A stretch of DNA of 8,097 nt from Rubrobacter sp. (GCA_013815575.1 JACDFX010000055.1:1-8097); one strand, 5' to 3'. Numbered from the stretch's first letter, positions 1-5,980 are shown. A program made the numbers and translations. The notes: generated by a model from the sequence alone, not told the origin.

Positions 1-273
1 CACATCGTCTTGCCCTCGATCTCCGGCATCGTCCTCGTGGCGCTCCTAGTCCGGTCCATGGACGCGCTGCGTTACTTCGACATCGTCTGGCAGGTGACCG
101 GTGGCGGACCGGCCAACGCTACCAAGATCATCCCCATGGGGCTCTACGAGGTCGCCTTCCGCTTCTTGCAACTGGGATACGCGGCGACCATCGGCCTAGT
201 AATGCTCGCGATCTCCATTTTGATCGCCAACCTGTTCACCACGATGCTTAAGCAAAGGGGGTTGGCGGGATGA
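1..273 (+). CDS. Sugar ABC transporter permease, MalF/UgpA type (3' part only)
   Basis: Inner-membrane permease subunit of a carbohydrate ABC importer. The reading frame is already open at base 1, so only the last 90 codons are present. The first residues, HIVLP, are the end of the cytoplasmic EAA-loop consensus (F..I.LP), so the loop itself lies upstream of the window. Next come a hydrophobic helix (about residues 6-20 of the fragment), the family-typical stretch FDIVWQVTGGGPANATK, then YEVAFRFLQLGYAATIG and a final membrane helix ending in a short basic tail (LKQRG). This 'TGGGP..AT...YxxaF....GyA' pattern is characteristic of MalF-type permeases. The stop overlaps the next gene's start (ATGA at 270-273), as is usual for paired sugar permeases. 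The substrate cannot be read from this fragment. The binding protein and possibly the ATPase are expected upstream, outside the window. Confidence 0.93.
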   Translation, partial: HIVLPSISGIVLVALLVRSMDALRYFDIVWQVTGGGPANATKIIPMGLYEVAFRFLQLGYAATIGLVMLAISILIANLFTTMLKQRGLAG

Positions 274-1109
274 ACAAGACCGCGGGCGGACTTGGAAGGC
301 GAATCGTCCTCTACGGGCTCCTGCTCCTCGTGCTCCTCTGGACGCTCGTGCCGGTCTTTTGGATGGTGCTCTCCTCGTTCAAGCCGCTCGCCGACGTCCT
401 CTCGACCACGCCGCAGATAGCGTTCGAGCCCACCCTGGAGAATTACGCCGGCCTGGACGCCGGGGGCAACGGCCTATTGAGCTACTTCCGTAACAGCATG
501 CTGGCCGCCGGTATCTCGACCGTCATCGCCACCACCCTAGGGATCTTCGCCGGGTACGGCCTCGCCCGCGTCAACTTCCGCGGCAAGCGACATCTGGCGT
601 TCTGGATCATCTCGACGCGGATGGCGCCTATCGCGGCCGTGATCCTTCCGCTCTACGTTGGGTTCACGTTCTTGCACCTCATCAACACGATATGGGGGCT
701 CATCATCGCCTACCTCACGTTCAACCTGCCGTTCGCGATCTGGATAATGCACGCCTTCTTCGCGGACCTGCCGAAGGTGATGGAAGAGGCGGCGATGGTG
801 GACGGTGCGTCCAAGTTCCAAACGTTCTGGCGCGTGGCGCTGCCGCTAACCGCTCCAGGTATTGTTACCACGGCGATACTGTGCCTGGTCTTCTCCTGGA
901 ACGACTATGTCTTCGCCGCGACGTTTAGCGGTCCGGGCAGCCAGACACTCCCGGTAGCCGCATCGGCCCTGATCACGCAGACCGGGGTAGACTGGGGTCA
1001 GCTCACGGCGATAGGTACGGTCGTGGCGCTGCCCATGATCGTCGTCGGCCTCGCCGTGAGACGCTACCTCGTGAAGGGCCTGACCCTCGGCGCGGTCACA
1101 GGGGAGTAG
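270..1109 (+). CDS. Sugar ABC transporter permease, MalG/UgpE type
   Basis: Second permease subunit of the same importer: 279 residues, normal length for MalG-type proteins. The basic N-terminus (RR at 10-11) is followed by a membrane helix at about 12-34, and further hydrophobic segments lie near 75-95, 107-130, 138-160, 195-212 and 245-265, giving the usual six. The EAA loop that contacts the ATPase is intact at about 172-195: EEAAMVDGASKFQTFWRVAL followed by PL.APG. The C-terminus (KGLTLGAVTGE) matches the 'kGLt.GAVKG' ending of this family. The ATG overlaps the upstream stop by ATGA, which suggests translational coupling, and GGGGG about 10 bases upstream can serve as ribosome binding site. 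Next to kinases and a dehydrogenase the likely cargo is a polyol or pentose-type sugar, but that is inference. No ATPase gene is seen in the window, so the importer may use one encoded upstream or elsewhere. Confidence 0.95.
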   Translation: MNKTAGGLGRRIVLYGLLLLVLLWTLVPVFWMVLSSFKPLADVLSTTPQIAFEPTLENYAGLDAGGNGLLSYFRNSMLAAGISTVIATTLGIFAGYGLARVNFRGKRHLAFWIISTRMAPIAAVILPLYVGFTFLHLINTIWGLIIAYLTFNLPFAIWIMHAFFADLPKVMEEAAMVDGASKFQTFWRVALPLTAPGIVTTAILCLVFSWNDYVFAATFSGPGSQTLPVAASALITQTGVDWGQLTAIGTVVALPMIVVGLAVRRYLVKGLTLGAVTGE

Positions 1110-1126
1110 GACAAGGGCGAGGAAGG

Positions 1127-1180
1127 GCCCGGCACGCAGACCCGGGCGGCTGACCGGGCATCAATCGCGCGGGGCCGCGC
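1127..1180 (+). terminator. GC-rich hairpins after the permease genes
   Basis: Eighteen bases after the permease stop there is a perfect 6-bp inverted repeat, GCCCGG (1127-1132) with CCGGGC (1142-1147), loop 9 nt. A second CCGGGC copy sits at 1154-1159. A further stem, GCGCG (1167-1171) with CGCGC (1176-1180), follows with a 4-nt loop. None has a T-tract, so this is not a textbook intrinsic terminator, but GC hairpins without T-tracts are often proposed as terminators in high-GC actinobacteria. The position, between converging genes, fits. Chance stems are common at this GC content, so confidence is low. Confidence 0.35.
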
Positions 1181-1260
1181 CACCAACCCCGCTCTGAGGG
1201 CTCTCCTACCCACTCGGTTCGGTCTATCGTGTTCCGCTAGCTTCGGTGACGTGCCTGCCA

Positions 1261-1284
1261 GGAGCTCTAATGAAGTAAGAGCCC
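1261..1284 (-). terminator. Possible hairpin downstream of the minus-strand kinase
   Basis: GCTCT (1264-1268) pairs with AGAGC (1278-1282) around a 9-nt loop, and GG 1261-1262 can pair with CC 1283-1284 across a bulged A. It lies about 60 bases past the stop of the minus-strand FGGY kinase. There is no T-tract on either strand. The rest of the 1110-1342 gap shows no gene-like ORF with a credible ribosome binding site. Confidence 0.22.
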
Positions 1285-1342
1285 GTAGCCCAGCTGCGGT
1301 GTCGCCTCACCCGATTGTGGGAATTGTTTATGTAGCCGAAGG

Positions 1343-2869
1343 TCATCCAGGATCTTCCTTGAGGGCGTTCGCGAGCGCGGGAAAGAGTGGGGCGAGGTGA
1401 GGGTAAATCTCTTTGTAGACATCAGTGTAGAGTCGGTCGTAGCGTGCCGTACTTTTCCCGTCAGGCTCGAAGCGGGCGGACGTGCCCGACATTGCGGCGG
1501 CTGCCTCACGGATACCGTCGTGCATCCCGGACGCGGCCGCCGCCAACATACCGGCCCCGAGACAGGTGCTCTCGACCTCCTTGGTTACCGAGACCGGGCG
1601 TCGCATAACGTCGGCCAGGATCTGGCACCACAGCGGGCTGCGCGAGCCGCCGCCCAGAGCCAAGATTTGCTCGATGGGCCGCTCTAGATCGGTCTCCGCG
1701 GCCTCCGTCATGAGCCGTTGCTCGAAGGCGATACCCTCGAGGATGGCCCGATAGACGTGCGCCTTGCCGTGCGCCTTGGTCCAGCCGAGCATGACCCCGC
1801 GCGCCGTGAGGTCCCAGTACGGCGTCGAGGCGTTGTTCCAGTACGGCACCGCTAGCAGACCGGACGAGCCGGGCCCGACCTGTGCGGCGGCCGCCTCCAG
1901 GATCTGCTCCGCGCTCAAGCCCACTTTTAACTCGTCGGCCGGAATGCCGGCGAACTTCTCGACGAACCAGCTCACCGTGTCCGTGCCGGCCGCGAGCAGC
2001 GTCTCCAGGGTGTAGGTCCTCGGTATTGGTCCGGAGAGCACCCGATACTCGGATCCCCAGCTGTAGTGCTCGTTGTAGGTGCCGGAGACCACGGCGGTAC
2101 CAAGGTTCAGGTAGGCCCGACCCGGCCCTGTGATGTTGGCCCCCAGGCCCGCCGCCTGACCGTCGCCCGCGCCGCTCACGATCGGCAGGCCGGCCGGGAG
2201 CCCGATCTCCTTGGCCACGTCGTCGCGTAGCTCCCCGATCACCTCGCCGGGCGGGCGGATCTCGCACATCTGCTCGCGGTTCAAACCCACCGTGTCGAGC
2301 AGCTCCTCCGACCAGTCGAACGTCTGCATGTTGACAAGCCCTAGAGGGTCGGCGCTCGCCCACGACGTGCGCCAGTGCCCCGTCAAGCGGTGCACCAGGA
2401 ACGCGTGCACCTCGACCATCCTGACGGTCCGCTCGAGCGCGTCCGGCTCGTGTTCCCGCAGCCACAGCAACTTGTAGAAACCGGGGGTCGGGTTCGGGGG
2501 CTTGCCGGTGATCCGGTGCACCTCCTCGGAGCCGAACCGTTCGACCTCGTCCCGCGCGCGCGAGTCCAGCCACAATATCGCGGGCCTTATCGGACGATCC
2601 TCCGCATCCAGGCACACGAAGGATTCCCGCTGGTGCGTGATGCCGACGGCGCCGATCTTACGGGCGTCGACCGCCCGGGCGGCGCGACGCAGCGCGACGA
2701 CCGTCGAGCGCCACCACTCCTCCGCGTCCTGCTCGCCCCAATCGGGCCGCGGGACGCTCAGGGTCAAGGATGCGCGCCCTTCGGCGACGGCATTGCCCTC
2801 GCGGTCCCAAACCACGGCCTTCGTGGCGGTGGTCGAGCAATCTATCCCGATAACGTAGTCCGGGCCCAT
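1343..2869 (-). CDS. FGGY-family carbohydrate kinase (xylulokinase-like)
   Basis: Cytoplasmic ATP-dependent sugar or polyol kinase of the ASKHA fold, 508 residues, normal for the family. The N-terminal phosphate-1 motif is GIDCSTTATKAVVWD (8-22). WGEQDAEEWW (44-53) and HQRESF (79-84) with ILWLDSR (98-104) are family sugar-domain motifs. The catalytic aspartate is D236 in SGAGDGQAAGLGA, followed by the phosphate-2-like segment NLGTAVVSGTY (255-265). The adenosine motif is GGGSRSPLWCQILADV (406-421). The start is fixed: an in-frame TAA lies 24 bases upstream (2891-2893) with no other ATG, GTG or TTG between. No convincing Shine-Dalgarno precedes the ATG, which is odd beside its neighbours. The gene converges on the permeases and diverges from the dehydrogenase. 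A ketose or polyol substrate is likely, since DGQAAG differs from both typical XylB and typical glycerol kinase, but specificity cannot be read. All catalytic motifs are present, so it should be active. Confidence 0.93.
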   Translation of the reverse strand: MGPDYVIGIDCSTTATKAVVWDREGNAVAEGRASLTLSVPRPDWGEQDAEEWWRSTVVALRRAARAVDARKIGAVGITHQRESFVCLDAEDRPIRPAILWLDSRARDEVERFGSEEVHRITGKPPNPTPGFYKLLWLREHEPDALERTVRMVEVHAFLVHRLTGHWRTSWASADPLGLVNMQTFDWSEELLDTVGLNREQMCEIRPPGEVIGELRDDVAKEIGLPAGLPIVSGAGDGQAAGLGANITGPGRAYLNLGTAVVSGTYNEHYSWGSEYRVLSGPIPRTYTLETLLAAGTDTVSWFVEKFAGIPADELKVGLSAEQILEAAAAQVGPGSSGLLAVPYWNNASTPYWDLTARGVMLGWTKAHGKAHVYRAILEGIAFEQRLMTEAAETDLERPIEQILALGGGSRSPLWCQILADVMRRPVSVTKEVESTCLGAGMLAAAASGMHDGIREAAAAMSGTSARFEPDGKSTARYDRLYTDVYKEIYPHLAPLFPALANALKEDPG

Positions 2870-3108
2870 CTTACGAGAGCCCAGACGCTGTTACGGCGGC
2901 GCGCGCCCCGAAACGGCCCTTGTCCGCATTACGCAAGATCGTCACCCCAAGACCCCTCCCGTCGTTACGCCCCACTGTAGCACCTCGGATGGTCGGCGCC
3001 CCAGATGCTCTCGCCCGCCCGCGCGGCGAGGAAGGATTGTCTTTGTGCTAGTGTGGGCGACGTTGGTGTTTGACCTCGACGCGCCAAGCTGACCGGGAGG
3101 TGGCGCCC
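2870..3108. promoter_or_regulatory. Divergent intergenic control region
   Basis: This gap separates the minus-strand kinase from the plus-strand dehydrogenase and must hold promoters in both directions. For the dehydrogenase, an extended -10-like TGC-TAGTGT ends at 3054, about 55 bases before the ATG, but no good -35 lies 16-18 bases upstream. For the kinase, TACAGT on the minus strand (about 2977-2982) is a possible -10, again without a clear -35. TTACG (CGTAA on the minus strand) occurs at 2871, 2891, 2929 and 2965, and a 10-bp GC palindrome, GGCGCGCGCC, lies at 2898-2907. No recognisable regulator binding site was identified. The role as control region follows from gene orientation; the individual elements are weak. 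Confidence 0.4.
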
Positions 3109-4155
3109 ATGCGAGCGGCGATGTTTTACGAGCCTGGTGACGTAAGGATGGAGGATGTTCCGGCTCCGGAACCGGGTCCGGGCGAGGTTCTGGTGCGCAT
3201 AGGTGCGGCACTCACTTGCGGCACAGACGTGAAGACCTACAAGCGGGGACACCCTACGCTTATCAAGGTGACCCCCTCCCCCTTCGGGCACGAGTTTGGG
3301 GGGACGGTCGAGGAGGTCGGGGAGGGGGCCGAGGCATGGCGACCGGGCACCAGGGTGGTCGGGGCCAACTCCGCACCCTGCAATCGTTGTTACTATTGCA
3401 AGGTCGGCGACCAGTCCATGTGCGAAGATCTCGCCTTCCTCAACGGGGCTTTCGCCGAGTACATCGTGGTGCCTTCGCGGATCGTGGATCAGAATCTGTA
3501 CGAGATACCCGAGGGGATGGAGTTCAGCCGGGCGGCGCTCTTAGAGCCCCTGGCCTGCGCCGTGCACGGGGTGGTTCGGACGCCCATCTCCGTGGGGGAC
3601 ACGGTGGCGGTCATCGGGGCCGGCCAGATCGGCCTGATGTTCGTCCGCTTGGCCACGGAGCGCGGGGCCCGGGTGATCTGCGTGGACAAGAGCCCCGCAC
3701 GGCTCGCGGTCGCCAAGCGGCTGGGGGCCGAAGAGACGGTCGAGGCTGCCGAGGGGGTGGACACTATCGAGGCCGTTCGGGAGTGGACCCCAGAAAGCCG
3801 CGGGACGGACGTGGTGATCGAGGCGGTGGGCATCCCGCAACTTTGGGAGCAGGCCCTGCAGCTGGTACGAAAAGGCGGAGAGGTGACGCTCTTCGGTGGG
3901 GCGCCGTCGGGCACCTCCATAGAGGTGGACACCGTGCTGCTGCACTACTCGCAGCTCACCGTAAGGGGCATTTTTCACCACACCCCCTACACCGTCCAGG
4001 TGGCGTTCGACCTCTTGAAGAGCGGCCGCGTCGACCCCGAGCCCTTTATCTCCGGGGTACGGCCGCTCGAAAAAGTGGTCGAGGCCCTCGAGCAACACGG
4101 CCGCCAGGAGGGCATCAAGTACGAGATACGGCCACCCGAAGGAAGCCCATCTTGA
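3109..4155 (+). CDS. Zinc-dependent medium-chain dehydrogenase (sorbitol/threonine dehydrogenase-like)
   Basis: NAD(P)-dependent oxidoreductase of the medium-chain zinc family, 348 residues, expected to interconvert a polyol or sugar alcohol and a ketose in the cytoplasm. The catalytic-zinc ligands are in place: C37 (LTCGTD), H61-E62 (FGHEFGG) and E146 (LLEP). The structural-zinc cysteines are C91, C94, C97 and C105. The Rossmann motif VIGAGQIGLM (168-177) is followed by D193 (VICVDKS), which favours NAD over NADP in this family. The ATG at 3109 is chosen because GGGAGGTG precedes it at ideal spacing; the frame also opens at a TTG at 3070, which has no comparable site. The stop overlaps the aldolase start as TTGA, so the two are almost certainly one operon. 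A dehydrogenase coupled to a class II aldolase and near FGGY kinases suggests polyol to ketose oxidation. The exact substrate is unknown. Confidence 0.94.
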   Translation: MRAAMFYEPGDVRMEDVPAPEPGPGEVLVRIGAALTCGTDVKTYKRGHPTLIKVTPSPFGHEFGGTVEEVGEGAEAWRPGTRVVGANSAPCNRCYYCKVGDQSMCEDLAFLNGAFAEYIVVPSRIVDQNLYEIPEGMEFSRAALLEPLACAVHGVVRTPISVGDTVAVIGAGQIGLMFVRLATERGARVICVDKSPARLAVAKRLGAEETVEAAEGVDTIEAVREWTPESRGTDVVIEAVGIPQLWEQALQLVRKGGEVTLFGGAPSGTSIEVDTVLLHYSQLTVRGIFHHTPYTVQVAFDLLKSGRVDPEPFISGVRPLEKVVEALEQHGRQEGIKYEIRPPEGSPS

Positions 4156-4826
4156 GGCACGAGGACCTGCGGCAAGGGGTAACCTCGGTCGCCCGGCAGC
4201 TGATCGAATCGGGCCTCGTCACCGGAACTTCCGGAAACGTCAGCGCCCGCACCCCGGAGGGCGACGTCCTCGTCACCCCGAGCGGCGTCGACTACGAGGT
4301 CATCGAACCCGCGGACGTGGTTCTCGTTGATCTGGAGGGCAAGGTCTTGGATGGAGCGCTGGCCCCGTCCACCGAGACCCCCATGCACACGGGCATCTAT
4401 CGTGCGCGTCCCGAGGTAGGTGCCGTGGTCCACACCCATTCCCGCTTCGCGACCACGCTCGCCTGCTTGGGATGGGAGATACCCCCGATGCACTACATGC
4501 TCACAACGCTCTCCGACGAAGGACGGATAACGTTGGTGCCTTACGCCACCTACGGCACCGAGGAGCTCGCCGGTTACGCTGGCGAGGCATTGGGCGAGAC
4601 CCGCAAGGCATGTCTCTTGCGCAACCACGGCACCATCACGGTAGGGGAGAGCCCCGGGGAGGCCTTCTCGCGAACGGTGGTGCTCGAGGAGATGGCCGAG
4701 ATCTACTACCGGACGAGGATCGCCGGGGGACCCGTGCTCCTCTCCCCGGAGCAGGTCGAAGAGGTGGCGGCCAAGATCTCCGGCTACGGGCAGACCAAAC
4801 CCGCTTCCACCGAAAACGCGGGGTGA
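4152..4826 (+). CDS. Class II aldolase (L-fuculose-phosphate aldolase-like)
   Basis: Zinc-dependent aldolase of the FucA/AraD/RhaD family, 224 residues, close to the usual 215-ish length of fuculose-phosphate aldolase. These enzymes cleave ketose-1-phosphates to DHAP and an aldehyde; AraD relatives instead epimerise ribulose-5-phosphate. Visible family motifs are TGTSGNVSAR (24-33, phosphate-binding loop), VTPSGVDY (41-48), STETPMH (73-79), VVHTHS (92-97) and LLRNHG (155-160). Zinc ligands would be H94, H96 and H159, with E75 as catalytic acid/base, at FucA positions shifted by only 2-4 residues. The TTG start at 4152 overlaps the dehydrogenase stop (TTGA), and AAGGAAG precedes it at good spacing. 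The next in-frame ATG is at residue 78, inside the STETPMH motif, so TTG is required. Neighbours support cleavage of a phosphorylated ketose. Decarboxylase or epimerase activity cannot be excluded. Confidence 0.93.
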   Translation: MRHEDLRQGVTSVARQLIESGLVTGTSGNVSARTPEGDVLVTPSGVDYEVIEPADVVLVDLEGKVLDGALAPSTETPMHTGIYRARPEVGAVVHTHSRFATTLACLGWEIPPMHYMLTTLSDEGRITLVPYATYGTEELAGYAGEALGETRKACLLRNHGTITVGESPGEAFSRTVVLEEMAEIYYRTRIAGGPVLLSPEQVEEVAAKISGYGQTKPASTENAG

Positions 4827-4928
4827 TGTTTCGACGCCCATAGTACGCGGTGATCGGGCACGTGTTTCGGGCAGATACGTTAGGATGCTGCAAAGGCGCA
4901 AGGCAACCTGAGCGTCTGGCAGGCTCAC

Positions 4929-4945
4929 CTACCGAGGAGGGGTAG
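4929..4945 (+). promoter_or_regulatory. Ribosome binding site displayed in a small hairpin loop
   Basis: CTACC (4929-4933) and GGTAG (4941-4945) form a perfect 5-bp stem whose 7-nt loop, GAGGAGG (4934-4940), is the Shine-Dalgarno of the isomerase gene starting at 4950. The site is strong by sequence. The stem is short and may have no function. The rest of the 4827-4949 gap shows only a weak -10-like TAGGAT at 4881 without a good -35, and a 5-bp stem at 4909-4913/4923-4927. Confidence 0.5.
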
Positions 4946-4949
4946 AGCG

Positions 4950-5426
4950 ATGGACGGCAAGCAGTACGTGATGGCGGTCGGCTCCGACGACGCGGGGGTG
5001 AACCTCAAGAATTTTATAAGGGACCAGTTGAAGGGCGACCCTCGTGTGAGTGAGGTCCTCGATTTCGGCGTCGCCGACGCGGACGACAAGACCGAGTACC
5101 CGATCATCTGCATCAAGGCCGCCGAGGCGGTAGCCCGGGGCGAAGCGGACCGGGCGGTTCTCTTCGGCGGCACGGGCCTGGGCGAGGCCATCTCCGCCAA
5201 CAAGGTGCAAGGCATCCGCGCCATCGTCGCCCATGACCCCTATTCCATCGAGAGGTCCATACTGTCCAACAACTGTCAAGTGCTGTGCCTGGGCGAGCGG
5301 GTCATAGCGCCCGAGCTCGCGGACCGCATCGTGCGGCAGTGGCTCGGGTACGAGTTCGACCCGTCGTCCCCGTCCGCCCATAAGGTGAGCCTCATAACGG
5401 ATTACGAAGAGAGCGGCCACCTTTAG
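4950..5426 (+). CDS. RpiB/LacAB-family phosphosugar isomerase with altered active site
   Basis: Aldose/ketose phosphate isomerase of the RpiB/LacA/LacB fold, 158 residues, normal length, preceded by GAGGAGG at good spacing. Family landmarks: VGSDDAGVNLK (10-20), where RpiB has SDHAG; FGGTGLGEAISANK (72-85), where E. coli RpiB has CGTGxG; and SNNCQVLCLG (106-115), where RpiB has HN(D)xNVLxLG. The catalytic cysteine position is G73, while E79 matches the glutamate used by the M. tuberculosis-type RpiB. The histidine assigned to sugar ring opening is replaced by S106, and the DHAG histidine by D14. The C-terminal phosphate-binding arginine pair is poorly kept (K145 only). Together these argue for a substrate other than ribose-5-phosphate, for example an open-chain tetrulose phosphate as described for RpiB homologues of erythritol catabolism (EryI/DerI). 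It follows the aldolase by 123 bases and may be co-transcribed. Confidence 0.9.
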   Translation: MDGKQYVMAVGSDDAGVNLKNFIRDQLKGDPRVSEVLDFGVADADDKTEYPIICIKAAEAVARGEADRAVLFGGTGLGEAISANKVQGIRAIVAHDPYSIERSILSNNCQVLCLGERVIAPELADRIVRQWLGYEFDPSSPSAHKVSLITDYEESGHL

Positions 5427-5432
5427 ACGCAG

Positions 5433-5464
5433 CCCGAGAAGCGTTCGGGAACCCGCCAACGGGT
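5433..5464 (+). terminator. Tandem hairpins after the isomerase gene
   Basis: Six bases past the isomerase stop, CCCGAG (5433-5438) can pair with TTCGGG (5444-5449, one G-T pair) across a 5-nt loop. It is followed at once by ACCCG (5451-5455) with CGGGT (5460-5464) across a 4-nt loop. Two adjacent compact stems right after a stop codon suggest a transcription end or mRNA-stabilising element. No T-tract follows. Confidence 0.42.
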
Positions 5465-5719
5465 ATCTGGACACTAGCTCCTCAGGTTCGCCTCCGCGAC
5501 CGTGCCGGCCAGGAAAACCCCGGCCAGTACTGTTTTCTATCTGGTCGACGTCTGGCCCAGGGACTTTGTGGCATCCAAGCCATCGTCCCCTGGCAGACCG
5601 CGCTCCCGGCCTGGGAGGCGGCACGTTGTTCGCCGCCCAGAACTCCAGCCGCCTCCTCGCCGTGCGTCTCCGTCCACAAAAGGGGCGTTGAGCAGACCCG
5701 CGCGCCGGCCGCTCGTGAC
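5465..5719. other. Non-coding stretch with a long imperfect hairpin
   Basis: No recognisable gene was found on either strand: open frames here lack ribosome binding sites, protein-like composition and the G/C third-base pattern of the neighbours. The main structure is a three-part stem at 5550-5598. GTCTG (5550-5554) pairs with CAGAC (5594-5598), CCAGGGAC (5557-5564) with GTCCCCTGG (5585-5593, one bulged C), and TGGC (5569-5572) with GCCA (5579-5582) around a 6-nt loop, 17 bp in all. Smaller GC stems follow (CTCCC 5603-5607/GGGAG 5613-5617). It could be a structured RNA, a processing signal or a decayed sequence; the sequence does not decide. Confidence 0.4.
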
Positions 5720-5753
5720 GTAACATTCATACATTTGACACGAATTTTGTTAC
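5720..5753. promoter_or_regulatory. Inverted repeat overlapping the -35 box (candidate operator)
   Basis: GTAACA (5720-5725) and TGTTAC (5748-5753) form a perfect 6-bp inverted repeat flanking the TTGACA hexamer, with a looser inner symmetry (ATTC at 5725-5728 against GAAT at 5742-5745). The segment is an AT-rich island in otherwise GC-rich DNA. The placement over a promoter suggests a regulator site. No regulator gene is in the window, so this is inference. Confidence 0.35.
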
Positions 5754-5763
5754 CGGCTACGCT
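5735..5763 (+). promoter_or_regulatory. Housekeeping-type promoter, TTGACA-17-TACGCT
   Basis: A perfect -35 hexamer TTGACA (5735-5740) is separated by exactly 17 bases from TACGCT (5758-5763), a TAnnnT -10 of the kind common in high-GC actinobacteria. Transcription would begin near 5770, just before a strong ribosome binding site (AGGAGGGGAG, 5776-5785). This is the clearest promoter in the window and would drive the leader region and the downstream phosphatase and kinase genes. Confidence 0.7.
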
Positions 5764-5790
5764 TCAGCCAAGGTTAGGAGGGGAGTTCAG

Positions 5791-5922
5791 GTGGCGTTAA
5801 ATCCGGGCGTGCGTCGTTTCGTTGGCGGTCTTCGGCTTCTCGCGATCCGAAGACCCGATGCCCTTCCCTGGCGTCCAGCGCATGCGGCCGCCGTCGCGCC
5901 CTATGTGGCGTGTCCCACGTGA
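5791..5922 (+). CDS. Small leader-like ORF of unknown function (43 aa)
   Basis: I do not recognise this product. It is called because a GTG start sits 5 bases after the strong Shine-Dalgarno AGGAGGGGAG, itself just downstream of the best promoter in the window. The predicted peptide starts MALNPGVRRFVGGLRLLAIR and is basic and arginine-rich, with no signal peptide or known motif. Third-base G/C bias is moderate. A perfect 9-bp inverted repeat lies inside it (5827-5855), so ribosome movement through the ORF could affect RNA folding, as in attenuation leaders. Alternatives are a tiny independent protein or the remnant N-terminus of a lost gene. It ends 255 bases before the phosphatase TTG. Confidence 0.35.
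   Translation: MALNPGVRRFVGGLRLLAIRRPDALPWRPAHAAAVAPYVACPT
5827..5855 (+). promoter_or_regulatory. Perfect 9-bp inverted repeat in the leader RNA
   Basis: GGTCTTCGG (5827-5835) and CCGAAGACC (5847-5855) pair perfectly around an 11-nt loop. This is the longest uninterrupted stem I found in the window. It lies about 55 bases into the predicted transcript, within the 43-codon leader ORF. As RNA it should fold stably; as DNA it could be an operator. No T-tract follows. Confidence 0.5.
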
Positions 5923-5960
5923 GCTCCATGCCGGAGGGGGCGACGTGCCCCACCTATTAC

Positions 5961-5980
5961 CGGGCTGAGAAGCGAGCCCG
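5961..5980 (+). promoter_or_regulatory. Second leader hairpin
   Basis: CGGGCT (5961-5966) and AGCCCG (5975-5980) form a perfect 6-bp stem with an 8-nt loop, GAGAAGCG. A weaker stem just upstream pairs CACGT with ACGTG (about 5916-5946). With the 5827-5855 stem this makes the roughly 400-nt untranslated leader a candidate structured RNA. The function is unknown. Confidence 0.35.

Noticed and set aside
1506..2615. Second long frame on the minus strand inside the FGGY kinase.
   Set aside because: It is a shifted frame within a gene whose motifs are complete; its product is arginine- and glycine-rich and low in complexity, typical of an out-of-frame reading of GC-rich DNA.
3987..4928. Long open frame on the minus strand opposite the aldolase and the end of the dehydrogenase.
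   Set aside because: It mirrors two well-supported genes with clear active-site motifs, and its own translation has no recognisable domain. Such antisense frames are expected in high-GC DNA.
5502..5723. 73-codon plus-strand frame in the gap after the isomerase, and overlapping minus-strand frames.
   Set aside because: No ribosome binding site, proline/arginine-rich low-complexity product and no recognisable motif; it reads through a strong hairpin.
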